The translations under genes and the position numbers were made by a program. Source: Lignipirellula cremea (GTDB lineage Bacteria > Planctomycetota > Planctomycetia > Pirellulales > Pirellulaceae). From it: a DNA stretch of 64,000 bases. Shown here in pieces: positions 44,952 through 54,188 of the stretch. The first letter of the stretch is position 1. The number at the start of each line of letters is the position of its first letter. Under the pieces are notes generated by a model that saw only the letters and a list, made by a program, of their open reading frames with translations, had not been told where the DNA came from and did not search any database. The stretch is from the NCBI RefSeq assembly GCF_007751035.1, contig NZ_CP036433.1:7607001-7671000 (forward strand), written 5' to 3'.

Positions 44952-47900
44952 CTACAGATCACTCAGGCCCTGGAGTTTCTGCTTCAGGCGCCGGAAGCTC
45001 TCGCGCGGCTCGCCGGCGGACAAGGCGTCCTCGCGCAACGGAGCGATCGCCGCGTAGGCCTGGGAAGCCAGGCGACGGACGTCCTGGGGGGAAATCTCTT
45101 CTTCGGCCAGCATGGCGGAGTGCAGATAGGCCAGCTGCAGGCGCAACTGGCGACTGCGGGAGTCGTTCGGGTCCCGATGCTCGGATGCGCGAATCGCCGT
45201 CAACATCGCCTCGGAGGCTGCCTCGGCGGCGGCCGGCGCCAGGTCGGCCGCCACGCTCTGGTACTTCCGCACCAGCAGGTTCGCCTTGAGCGCCAGGGCG
45301 CGGAACTGCAGGTCGTCCCGAGCTTCGGGGAATTCCTGCATGGCGGCGACCAGCTTCAGCACCAACTCCGCATCCAGCATCGCCTGGGCGTACTGCTCAG
45401 GGTCTTTCGTCTTCAGAAGGGTTTCGCCCCGCAGCAGCGACAGGCCAAGCGAATACAGGATCATCCGCGATTCCTGCGGCGGGAACAGATCCAGATGGGA
45501 GGCGATCACGGCGGCCCGTTCCATCGGCTCCTCTTTCGCCAGGATCAACACCTCGACGGCCGAGAACAGTTCATGGGCGGCGACCGACTTGTCCCCTTCG
45601 CGGACAGCCGTGACAATCGCCTGGGCCAGTTCCGTCGCTTCCGCGAAGCGTTCGAGCTGCAGTTGCAACTGCGCGCGATGGACCTGGTAGCGGGACCAGT
45701 CCGGGCTCTTTTGGCGGAGGGCGTCTTCGATTGCCAGAGCGGCCTGTTCGTCGGCCGCAGCGTACATGGCGGCCTGGGCTTCCCCTTCCAGGTTCTTGCC
45801 GGCGTACTGTATCGCCTGGCTGAGCCGGCTGCGGGATTCGGCCTGGAGGGAGGGCGGCGATTTTTCCACGGCGGCCTGGAGATGCTCGATCGTTTCTTTT
45901 TCAAAGGCCGCCTGTTCGTCGAGGGGGACGTACCCGCCGGCCGTTTGCCGCAAGCGGCAGCGTCCCCAGTCGGCCAGGGCGACCGATTCCTGCGTCTCAT
46001 CCGGGGCCGCCTTTGCGGCGGCAAGGGCGTTGCGGTAAGCGTCCTGCGCGGCGGCATACGCTTCGGGGGCTGCTTTCGGTTCGGCCCCATCGGCGACCGA
46101 TTCCAGCAGATGGGCGACGGTCAGCAGCGCCGTAAAGCGATGGTCGGCGGGCGATTTTTCCAGCGCCTGTCCCGCCAGATCAAGCCCCTTGAACAAATGC
46201 TCCTGCCGCTGGCTGGCGTCGTAAAAGGCCAGCAACCGCTCCGCCTCGGCAGCCGACTCCAGTCCCGCCGTCACATAGAGAGTGTCAATTCCTGACATTG
46301 CAGACCCGGCGAGAGGAACCACAGCGGCCGCAGACAGTTCGATCGATTGGCTCAGCAGACGCATCTGTTCGCTGCGGTCGCGCGGCCCCTCTTGCGCCGC
46401 GTACAGATCGGCCCAGGCCTGCGCCAGTTTCGCATGGGGCGAATTACGGTCCAGCTCCGCCGCCTGCCGGGCGAGATTTTCCAGCAACGCCAGACGGACC
46501 GCCGGCGACAAATCGGAGCGCTGCTCAATCGCCAGGCACTGGCCGGCCACATTCTCGACCGTCGGTGCGTACTTCGCGGACGAAGCAAACGCGGTTTGCG
46601 CCGCCGCTTCCTCGGCGCCGTCAGCCGGGTGCAACTCGTCGCACAGCAGCTGTTCGGCCTGGGTCTGATAAATGATAGCCAGCGCCAGACGAAGATCATC
46701 GGACAGCGGTTCCGCCGCCTTGCTCTTAACAAACCGGGCGGCCGCAGCCAAAGCCGGGTCGATCAGACGCAGGCGTTGTGATTTTCCTTCCGGTCCGACT
46801 GCGCTAATGCGGCGCAGCAGCTGGCCGTACGACGTGACGGCCGACGAATTCTCCGCCGCCTGGGCCGAATACGCCTGGGCCGCCGCCCAGGCGACCTGCA
46901 CCGGGATTTCCGCCAGCGGCAAGGAAGGAGCGGTCGCCACGATCTTTTCCAGGTCGGGCGGATCCAGCGCACTCCAGGCCAGCACCCGCAAACTGTCGGC
47001 CCTGCGATGCTGGACCGCTGTTAACGGCAGGCGGTCGCCGTCAAAGGCCAGCCATTCCGTCGCCTGCCTGGCGCCGGCGGCTGTATAGGCGGGGACCAGG
47101 ATCTGGTTGAGCGGAGCCTGCTGGAGCGCTTCGGCGGCCTGGAGCAAGACTTCCACCGCCGCCTGCTGTCGCCCGGGACTCGTCAGGGGTCCTTGCGGCG
47201 GGGCCGCAAAAGCCCGCGTCGTCGCATCCCCCGCCGCGACCAGCCGCGCGGCCACACGATCCGCCTGGCCGCGCACGTAGGCGGCGTAAGGCTCCTTCTG
47301 GAATGCGGCCGGCGTTTCGTCCAGCAGGGCGATCGACGGCCCGGCGTCGGCGGCGCCCGGCTGCAGCAGGCACTCGGCCAGACAGGCTTTCAAACGCGGA
47401 TCGGGACTTCCCTCGGCCAGCAAATCGCGGCAACGGTTGCCCAGAAACTCCAGGTCGGCCGCCAGACTGGCCGTCGGATGCTCCAGCCGCTCAAGCACGT
47501 CATGCAGCATGGCTGTCTGCCCCGCTGCAGGACCGACCGCCGGACTCTTGATTGCTGCCGGATCGGCCGGCTTTGCACCGCCCGTCTGCGACCGCACCGC
47601 CGCGGTCCCGGTGGTCGGATGGGCCGGCTCCACCTTCACGGGATCTGTTTCGACCGTGACCAGTCCCCCGAACCAGCCTTTGCTGAAACCGTACGGAACC
47701 AGCGAAATGGCGACCAGGATCAACAGCGCACTGAGCACCAGGAACGGCGTCGCCCGACGTCGCGAAGGAAGCCTCACCGCCGCTGTCGTGGACCGGGGCG
47801 TTGGCTGGGCTGCGGTGCCGTCGGGCCGTGCCGCCCGGGTTTCCGCTCCGATCCGCTGCCTGGGCTCCCGCGCGGCGATCACCGGCTCGGCGGACGCTTT

Positions 47901-49088
47901 GGCCGCGGTCTCGCTTGCGGGCAGATCCGCCGGCTGGTCCACGAGCTGGCCTGATGGTTCGTCCGCCGAGTGGCTGGCGCCTTCGTCCAACGGCGGTTGA
48001 TCCGGCCTGGCTTCAGTCGCTGACGAAGCGGCCAGACGGGTGCGATACGCTTCGCCCAGGGCGGTGACGAAGTCGCTGCAGCTGGGGTAACGCTCGGTCG
48101 GCTCGCGAGCGGCCGCCCGTTCCACGACCGCTCTTTCCTCGGGCGGCAACAGGTCAAACTGGAAGCGATTCTCGGTGCGGGCCGTCATAATGCCGGTGAG
48201 CGTTTTATCCTCAAACGGCAGATCGCCGCAGCGCAGCTCAAAGTAACTGATCGCCAGGGAGAACTGATCCGACGCCGGGCTGGGCCGCGCCGTCGACAGA
48301 ATCTCCGGCGCCCCATAGGCGATCGTATAAGAGTTATTTGCGGTGACGCGATAGTCGAGCGTGGATTTGGCCAGACCAAAGTCGCACACCTGGGCGGCCC
48401 CGCTGACCAGCAGAATGTTTTGCGGTTTGATGTCGCAATGCTGAACGTGGTGCTTCTGATTCAGCAGGTCGATCGCTTTGGCCGACTCGCCCAGATAACC
48501 GAGCAGTTCCTCGGGCGGGATGCCCTGCAGGCCTTGCTCCTGGCATTCGTGCATCCGGTCCAGCAGGTTGCAGTCGCCCAGCCCCATCGCAATCAGCAAC
48601 TGCACCGCCTGGCGGGGTCCCGTGCCGAACAACGCCGACTCCCGGGAGCGTTCCTCCCCTGCGGCTGAACCCTTCGGTCCCGAGGCGTCGTCCGCACCGC
48701 CCTCGTCGTCGGTCAACGGGAATTCATCGTTCGCCTCCAGGTCGACCAGATGCGGGGCGTCGCGGTGGGAGTCGCCCGCCGGCTCCCGCGGAGGTTTTGC
48801 GACATGGTCCAGCAGATTGCCCTGGGAGTCTTTCATCCAGAACGCGACAATCGGCGTCAGATGCGGGTGATGGACGTTCTTGACCAGTTCCAGCGCGCGG
48901 AGCTCTTTGCCGCCGGTCTGGGGATCTACACGGTAGATGATTTTGAGCGCCACCTCGACGCCGCCGGCCGAAACGGCCTTCCAGACTTCGCCAATGCCGC
49001 CCTGACCCAGGGGATGCAACAGACGATATCCGGGAACCGGCTCATCGCCTTCGCGATATCTCTGAGAGTGAATCGAAGCAGGAGGCAC
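44952..49088 (-). CDS. Transmembrane Ser/Thr protein kinase with long helical-repeat outer part
   Basis: A receptor-like kinase of about 1378 residues. The glycine loop is LGQGGIGEVWKA (about 26) and the ATP lysine is in VALKII. The catalytic loop is HCDIKPQN (Asp about 217; HCD instead of HRD), and DFGLAKS is at about 238. An acidic insertion of about 85 residues (ANDEFPLTDDEGGADDASGP) splits the lobes at the hinge. A single transmembrane helix lies at about 445-467 (TPFLVLSALLILVAISLVPYG). The remaining 900 residues are Ala/Leu/Glu-rich helices, probably a TPR-like solenoid outside the membrane. The start is uncertain: GTG at 49088 fits the family, but the frame is open to 49253. Confidence 0.85.
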   Translation of the reverse strand: MPPASIHSQRYREGDEPVPGYRLLHPLGQGGIGEVWKAVSAGGVEVALKIIYRVDPQTGGKELRALELVKNVHHPHLTPIVAFWMKDSQGNLLDHVAKPPREPAGDSHRDAPHLVDLEANDEFPLTDDEGGADDASGPKGSAAGEERSRESALFGTGPRQAVQLLIAMGLGDCNLLDRMHECQEQGLQGIPPEELLGYLGESAKAIDLLNQKHHVQHCDIKPQNILLVSGAAQVCDFGLAKSTLDYRVTANNSYTIAYGAPEILSTARPSPASDQFSLAISYFELRCGDLPFEDKTLTGIMTARTENRFQFDLLPPEERAVVERAAAREPTERYPSCSDFVTALGEAYRTRLAASSATEARPDQPPLDEGASHSADEPSGQLVDQPADLPASETAAKASAEPVIAAREPRQRIGAETRAARPDGTAAQPTPRSTTAAVRLPSRRRATPFLVLSALLILVAISLVPYGFSKGWFGGLVTVETDPVKVEPAHPTTGTAAVRSQTGGAKPADPAAIKSPAVGPAAGQTAMLHDVLERLEHPTASLAADLEFLGNRCRDLLAEGSPDPRLKACLAECLLQPGAADAGPSIALLDETPAAFQKEPYAAYVRGQADRVAARLVAAGDATTRAFAAPPQGPLTSPGRQQAAVEVLLQAAEALQQAPLNQILVPAYTAAGARQATEWLAFDGDRLPLTAVQHRRADSLRVLAWSALDPPDLEKIVATAPSLPLAEIPVQVAWAAAQAYSAQAAENSSAVTSYGQLLRRISAVGPEGKSQRLRLIDPALAAAARFVKSKAAEPLSDDLRLALAIIYQTQAEQLLCDELHPADGAEEAAAQTAFASSAKYAPTVENVAGQCLAIEQRSDLSPAVRLALLENLARQAAELDRNSPHAKLAQAWADLYAAQEGPRDRSEQMRLLSQSIELSAAAVVPLAGSAMSGIDTLYVTAGLESAAEAERLLAFYDASQRQEHLFKGLDLAGQALEKSPADHRFTALLTVAHLLESVADGAEPKAAPEAYAAAQDAYRNALAAAKAAPDETQESVALADWGRCRLRQTAGGYVPLDEQAAFEKETIEHLQAAVEKSPPSLQAESRSRLSQAIQYAGKNLEGEAQAAMYAAADEQAALAIEDALRQKSPDWSRYQVHRAQLQLQLERFAEATELAQAIVTAVREGDKSVAAHELFSAVEVLILAKEEPMERAAVIASHLDLFPPQESRMILYSLGLSLLRGETLLKTKDPEQYAQAMLDAELVLKLVAAMQEFPEARDDLQFRALALKANLLVRKYQSVAADLAPAAAEAASEAMLTAIRASEHRDPNDSRSRQLRLQLAYLHSAMLAEEEISPQDVRRLASQAYAAIAPLREDALSAGEPRESFRRLKQKLQGLSDL

Positions 49089-49336
49089 AGCATCAACCCC
49101 GTAAAAGTCGCCGGATCTCGATACCAAGAATATGCCGTAGATACGTCGGTAGGTCCAGGCACGCCCGGATAAAAGACCAGGCAAAGTGAGGGCGCACGGC
49201 GACGAAGACGCGGCTTTTCTCACCGATTGGGCCCGTTCCATGAGAAACGGCAAGCCTGCCGTCGGCGCGAATTACGCGATCTGGCGGGCGAAGGATCGAC
49301 AAAGACCGTGCTAGCAAACACGCCCTGGCGGGGGTG

Positions 49337-50161
49337 CTATTCGGGGGTGACGGTGACCAGCTCGCTGGAGACCGATTCGATCTGCGCGCCGTCGATCCGG
49401 GCGCACTCTTCGGCGTAGGAGATCAGCAGGGCCAGATCGCACAGGCGATTGATGCGACGCGGCACGCCGGCTGTCAGTTCGTGGATGCTTTCCACGGCGT
49501 CGGGCGTAAAGATTTCCGTCTGCGCGCCGGCCGCACGCATCCGATGGGCGATGTAGCTGACCGACTCTTCCCGCGTGAAAGGCCGCAACAGACACTTCAC
49601 ATCGACGCGGCTATCCAGCTGCGGCGCCCGATCCAGCGAAGTCAGCAGCGACGTCTGCCCGATCAGCAGCAAGGTCAGCGCGGGCCCCTGCGCGTACTCC
49701 ATATTCAACAGCAGCCGCATCGTTTCCAGGGCGCCTGTATCCGCCAGCAGATGGGCCTCGTCGACCATCACCACCGCATGGCGATTCTGGGCGGAGTTTT
49801 CTTTGAGCGTTTTCTGAATGCGCCGTACGCTTTGATCCATGGCGACGGGGGAGGTACGTTCGACCGTATCGCCGGTCAATTCGTCAGCCAGGTAGGCCAG
49901 CAACTGGTCAGGCGGCATCTGGGGAAAAACCAGATGCACCACGGGCGAGAATTGTTCGTTCAGCTGATCGGCCATTGCCTGGGCCAGCAAAGTTTTCCCC
50001 AGTCCCGCAACGCCGCTAAGCACGGCCAGGCCGCGCCGATTCTCGATGGCGTAGCGCAGCTTGAGCAGCGCCCCCTGGTGGGCCTCGCCAGGGTAATAGA
50101 ATCGCGCATCCGAAGTATTTTCGAACGGCTTGTTTTCTAGTTGCCAGTACTTTTCGTACAT
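49337..50161 (-). CDS. ExeA-like AAA ATPase
   Basis: A 274-residue AAA ATPase beginning MYEKYWQLENKPFENTSDARFYYPGEAHQGALLKLRYAIENRRG, typical of ExeA/GspA and the exosortase-linked ATPases. Walker A is GVAGLGKT (about 46-53), Walker B is AVVMVDEAHLL, with sensor-like LLLIGQTSLL and the C-terminal RINRLCDLALLISY. Such ATPases help assemble secretion or surface polysaccharide machinery. A TTG two codons upstream is also in frame. The gene lies 26 bases after the ParA-like gene and probably shares its transcript. Confidence 0.9.
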   Translation of the reverse strand: MYEKYWQLENKPFENTSDARFYYPGEAHQGALLKLRYAIENRRGLAVLSGVAGLGKTLLAQAMADQLNEQFSPVVHLVFPQMPPDQLLAYLADELTGDTVERTSPVAMDQSVRRIQKTLKENSAQNRHAVVMVDEAHLLADTGALETMRLLLNMEYAQGPALTLLLIGQTSLLTSLDRAPQLDSRVDVKCLLRPFTREESVSYIAHRMRAAGAQTEIFTPDAVESIHELTAGVPRRINRLCDLALLISYAEECARIDGAQIESVSSELVTVTPE

Positions 50162-50187
50162 GATCAAAGACCGCAGGGCGCCGGTGG

Positions 50188-52425
50188 TTAGCGAACGAAA
50201 TTGTCGATGACGCCTGTATGCTCAATCCCGGCCGCCTGCAGGCGGCCAATCAGCGAGGCAGTCTGCAGGTCGGTGGTCTGACGATGGTCGCGAACCAGCA
50301 AGGCCGCGTCGATGAAACTGTCGTTATCCGCCGCAAACAGCTGCAGGGCCGATCCGCCCGCTTCGCCAGCATCGATAATCACCAGGTCGAATTCGTCGGA
50401 CTGCTTCGCCAGCATGGCCAGCAAGCGTTCAAACGCAGGCTTCTCCACACTGGCCCGCAGGGGCACCAGGGTCAGCTGGTCATCGAGAGCATAAATGGCC
50501 GTTTCACTCAGCGGCAGTTTTTCCACCACCGCGTCATTCCAGCAGCAAGGCGAGGACAGGCCGACCTGCGAAGAAATCCCGGGCCGCGCCGTATCGGCGT
50601 CGACCAGCAGCACGCGTTGCCCTTCTGAACAGGCCCGCGCCAGACAGAGCGCGGCCGTCGTCCGGCCGATCCCTTCCCCTTCGCCCGTGATGGCGATGGT
50701 GCGTCCGCCCGATTCGGTCAGCAGCGTTTGCGCCACCTGCTTCCAGGCGTCGAAATCCTCCGCCAACAGATCCTTGCAAACCGTCGGCCAGTCCAGACGA
50801 TCCACTTCCCAGACCGGGTTCAGCCGGGCAGCCGCCGGATGTTTCAGCGTGACGGGCCCTTCGACGCCAAAGTTCCGCTTTTCCGTCGAGGCGGCAACCG
50901 CATCCGAAACGCCACTCGCCGCGACCACCGTTTCCGCAACCGCAGGCAGCGGATTCACGGCCGGCATCGGAGCCGGCATCGGAGCCGGCTCGATCGCCGG
51001 CGCTGGCGCCGCTTTCTCTTCAGCAATCGGGGCTTCGGCAATCGGGGCTTCCACTGCGGGCGTTTCCACGACCGGTGGTTTTGCAACGGGAGCTTTCACC
51101 ACGGGCGTTTCTGCGACCGGCGGTTTAGCGACGGGAGCTTCCACAACCGGAGTTTCCACAACCGGAGCTGCCACAACCGGTGGCGCTTGAACGACCGGCG
51201 TTTCGACGACCGGCGTTTTCCTTGGCCGGGCCACGCCAGGCTGCGGCAGCAGGGCGTCTTCCAGCATCGACGGCGTGCTGTGCGGGCTCACGACGGGAGC
51301 CTGCGTCGCCAGCGTTTCGATGACGGGAGCCGGCGGTTCTACGGCAACCGGTTCTTCGACCGCGGGCGACTCTACCACAGCGACAGGTGTTTCAACCTCG
51401 ACCGGCGCTTGAATCTTGACCGGCGCTTGAACGGCAACAGGTTCTTGAACGGCAACAGGTTCTTGGACGGCAACAGGTTCTTGAACGGCAACAGGTTCTT
51501 GAACGGCAACAGGTTCTTCAACCGCGACCGGTTCTTGAACAGGCGCGGGGGCTTCGACCGGCAACGGCGGCGCGAAAACCGGGAGGGAGCCTAAGGTCGG
51601 CTGGACGAGGTTATCGGTCTGGTCGAAATGATCCGCTTGCCCCGGCAGATCGGCGTCCACCGGCACGATCATCCCGTAATTTTCCGACGCCAGCTCGATC
51701 GCCCACACGTTCACCGAAGCGATCGCGTTGATCGTATAGGGATCGCGGGCCGACTCGTGCGGAGCCACATCAATCAGAATGGCTTCCTCCCGCGACGCGG
51801 CTTTTTCTTTTGTCGCTGGCTCATTCACGGGAGCCTGATGCTGTTCTTTCACCTCCGCCTGGGGCGGAGCAGGCGCCGCTTCTTCCCCAGCAGCCGGAGC
51901 AGGCTGGAAGGGCGCTTGGCGCACAGGCGCTTGCTGGCTCGGAGCAAGCGGGGCGGCAGGCGCCGGAGCGCTGGCGAACGGCGGCGGATAGTTATTCGGC
52001 TGGGCGGCCGGCGGCGCAAACTGCGGCGCTTCGGGCGCCGGAGCCCGCGAAAAAAGCGGCTGATATGCGTCCGTCGGCGAAGGGGCGTATTCGTACCCGG
52101 GAACCGGTCGCGTGTACGGAGCGGCGTTCGAGGGTCCGGCCGCTTCCTGCCAGGATCGCGGCGGGGCAGGGGAGGGCGCGTAATTCGACGGCGTTGCAGC
52201 CGGGTTCTGTTCCTGGGTGGGCTGGGGATGCGCGCTATCGACCCGGTACCAGGAGCCTTTGTCGTACTGGTTTTCCACCACGATTGCTTCCGTCTCTTTC
52301 TGGGTTTCCGACAGACTGGCGGGCCGCAACACGCGGGCCGTCTCCTCTGCCGTCGGCAGCATCGCGCCCTCGGAAGTCAACTCGCGGGCGTAGGCCTTGA
52401 TAAACGCCTGATCCAGGTTTGTCAT
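50188..52425 (-). CDS. ParA/BY-kinase-like ATPase with long Pro/Val repeat region and altered P-loop
   Basis: A 745-residue protein. The first 550 residues are Pro/Ala/Val-rich and disordered, including about seven VAVQEP units (about 298-338). The C-terminal 200 residues are a CpsD/Wzc-type (MinD/ParA-fold) ATPase: P-loop GEGEGIGRTT (about 580), where the usual GK(S/T) lysine is Arg, then the Walker A' site VLLVDADTARPG and Walker B FDLVIIDAGEAG. No tyrosine-rich tail is present (ends GVIDNFVR), so tyrosine autokinase activity is doubtful. Its ATG overlaps the stop of the upstream membrane-anchor gene. It may control a surface polysaccharide or secretion machine together with the ExeA-like ATPase (inference). 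Confidence 0.82.
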   Translation of the reverse strand: MTNLDQAFIKAYARELTSEGAMLPTAEETARVLRPASLSETQKETEAIVVENQYDKGSWYRVDSAHPQPTQEQNPAATPSNYAPSPAPPRSWQEAAGPSNAAPYTRPVPGYEYAPSPTDAYQPLFSRAPAPEAPQFAPPAAQPNNYPPPFASAPAPAAPLAPSQQAPVRQAPFQPAPAAGEEAAPAPPQAEVKEQHQAPVNEPATKEKAASREEAILIDVAPHESARDPYTINAIASVNVWAIELASENYGMIVPVDADLPGQADHFDQTDNLVQPTLGSLPVFAPPLPVEAPAPVQEPVAVEEPVAVQEPVAVQEPVAVQEPVAVQEPVAVQAPVKIQAPVEVETPVAVVESPAVEEPVAVEPPAPVIETLATQAPVVSPHSTPSMLEDALLPQPGVARPRKTPVVETPVVQAPPVVAAPVVETPVVEAPVAKPPVAETPVVKAPVAKPPVVETPAVEAPIAEAPIAEEKAAPAPAIEPAPMPAPMPAVNPLPAVAETVVAASGVSDAVAASTEKRNFGVEGPVTLKHPAAARLNPVWEVDRLDWPTVCKDLLAEDFDAWKQVAQTLLTESGGRTIAITGEGEGIGRTTAALCLARACSEGQRVLLVDADTARPGISSQVGLSSPCCWNDAVVEKLPLSETAIYALDDQLTLVPLRASVEKPAFERLLAMLAKQSDEFDLVIIDAGEAGGSALQLFAADNDSFIDAALLVRDHRQTTDLQTASLIGRLQAAGIEHTGVIDNFVR
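51418..51530 (-). repeat. 18-base tandem repeat coding VAVQEP
   Basis: About six copies of an 18-base unit (GTTCTTGAACGGCAACAG) lie in frame within the ParA-like gene. Copies are almost identical. Confidence 0.85.
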
Positions 52426-53375
52426 CGTTGAACTCGCGGCTGCGGTTGAGGAAATGCGCCGGTGGACGACGCAGTGGCGGGGCCCGAGTAGGCTCCGGGA
52501 TCGGACGAATTCCGTTCGCCCTGGCCTTCGTAGGCCGGATAACGAAACCGCGAGGGATCCGTACGCGGATAGTCGTTCGACGCCAATGGCGCCTCGCCCG
52601 GCGGTAACTCACGGGCGGCCTGCTGGTCCAGCGCCGCCGGACTCATCGCTTCCGGCCTCATCGCTTCCGACTGGGCGGCCGGCGAGGCCGACGCTTCCAG
52701 GTTGGGCGCTTCCAGACGCAGGTTGAAATCCGGGTTCTCCGTCAGGGAAAGGTCTTCCGGCTCAAAGGCCGAAATCGGCTCGGCGATCGGTTCCGCGGCA
52801 GGCAATCCCGAGGCCACCGACGGGCTGTTGTCCTGGGCGACCAGAGAAAATTCGTCGTCGCTGGCGTCCAAGTCGTCGGGCGCCGCGCCCCAGTTGAAGA
52901 TCGTCAGATAAGCCAGCACAAAGAAACTGCCCAGTCCCATCAGCACCAGGCCCTGCATCAGCATCGATCCCCAGCGCGACGGGGCCGGCGCTTCCCGTTC
53001 CCGGCGGCGGCGCGAGCGTTCGCGACTGTCGCTGGCGGGCTGCTCTTCGTCGTATTCGGCCTGTTCGCTGTCGTCATCGGCGAGGTCGTCAATGAGTTTC
53101 TCCGCCAGGTCGTCGTACGCGTCGTGGCCGGCGACTTCTTCCTGGTCTTCGGTCGCTTCCAGGGCGGGAGAGTCGACGGCCGCAGCAGGCGCGCTCTCTT
53201 CTTCGTAGTCGTCCTCTTCCAGCAAAGCCGAAGGCAGATCGCCTGCGGGCTCCGGGAGCGGTTCGTTCCGCACGGTCAAATCAGGGGCCGACAGTAGTAA
53301 ACGCACTTCCGACACATCGGCTCGGCGACCTGGCTTCAGGGGCGAAAGTCGTTTCGTGGGTGTCAGGGTACTCAT
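52422..53375 (-). CDS. Single-pass membrane protein with acidic cytoplasmic part
   Basis: A 317-residue protein of no known family. The first 135 residues are strongly acidic (LLEEDDYEEES, YDDLAEKLIDDLADDDSEQAEYDEEQ), followed by a basic stop-transfer patch (RERSRRRREREAPAPSRW), a transmembrane helix at about 138-160 (MLMQGLVLMGLGSFFVLAYLTIF) and a Pro/Ala/Ser-rich outer part. Its stop overlaps the start of the ParA-like ATPase gene (ATGA), so they are translationally coupled. In Wzc-type systems a membrane subunit activates the ATPase; this protein could have that role (inference). Confidence 0.75.
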   Translation of the reverse strand: MSTLTPTKRLSPLKPGRRADVSEVRLLLSAPDLTVRNEPLPEPAGDLPSALLEEDDYEEESAPAAAVDSPALEATEDQEEVAGHDAYDDLAEKLIDDLADDDSEQAEYDEEQPASDSRERSRRRREREAPAPSRWGSMLMQGLVLMGLGSFFVLAYLTIFNWGAAPDDLDASDDEFSLVAQDNSPSVASGLPAAEPIAEPISAFEPEDLSLTENPDFNLRLEAPNLEASASPAAQSEAMRPEAMSPAALDQQAARELPPGEAPLASNDYPRTDPSRFRYPAYEGQGERNSSDPGAYSGPATASSTGAFPQPQPRVQR

Positions 53376-54188
53376 TGTGGCTTCCTTGCCGCTTACGAAA
53401 TGCCCGCTGCTGGCGCAGTTGCAAACATGGGGTTATAGATGTTTATCGGCGCCGGTAACGTGATGCTTGAGCATTATCCTAACTTTAACGACCAGGGGGT
53501 TTTTAACGATCAGGTCGTCTGGACTACTCCCTGACGGTTACTCACGGCCAGTTCCGCCGCCCAGGACTGCCTGCCTTTTGGGGGATTAACGGCAGGGCAA
53601 TCCCGAGTGGATTCCCGGGGCAGAAGACATTCTGCGGCTTGCCGGTCAGCGACGGGCCGGAGATCGTTCCGAACCGGCGCCTGCCTGAGCAGGACTATCC
53701 TTAGCAAGGTTTGCCGCTGCTGCAAAGGTGAATTTCCACATCCTGGACCTGTCGGCAGATACTGACGGCGTTCCCCAGGAACAGGATTCGTAAACGACGG
53801 AACGGCGTCAGGATCGAGGGGAAAATAACTTCGGTTTTTGCCTCACGGCGCGATGCGGAACCCATCGGTCGCGCGTTGCTGAACGCGCCAGAGCCTGGCC
53901 GTTGTTTCGAGAAGACTCCCTCCAAAGTCTGGCGACTTCGGCTACCTGCTGGCTGACGCCCCGGGAGGGAATCAACGAGGTTATTTTCCCTTGTTCCTTA
54001 CCTCCTGATTCCTCCGCATGACGAACTGCTAGCGTCAAGCGGGCGATCGTTGGCGCCAGCGGTGCGATGACTCGACTTCGACGCCAGAATGCCCTTGCTC
54101 TGCGGGGGCGAAGTTTCTAGCATGCGCGGCCTGTCGGTTCCACCGAGGAGCCAGCCGATGTTTCTCTTGCAGCACCTTTGGGTTCGGC
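53376..54188. other. 813-base intergenic region with a dispersed palindrome
   Basis: This long gap separates the divergent ATPase operon and the ABC transporter gene. It is lower in GC near 53400-53520. It contains a 65-base palindromic repeat at 53878-53942. The short open frames here show no domain, signal peptide or family feature. Promoters for both flanking units must lie inside. Confidence 0.5.
53878..53942. repeat. 65-base dispersed palindrome, copy 1
   Basis: The arms GCTGAACGCGCCAGAGCCTGG (positions 53878-53898) and 53922-53942 form an imperfect inverted repeat. The same structure, also 65 bases, is at 63006-63070. Confidence 0.7.

Noticed and set aside
49089-49253. Upstream part of the kinase frame as a real N-terminus
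   Set aside because: The 55 extra residues are not kinase-like; kept as uncertain because no ATG with a good ribosome binding site lies near the domain.
51418-51530. 18-base tandem repeats as possible CRISPR or iteron array
   Set aside because: They code VAVQEP units in the ParA-like protein and have no spacers.
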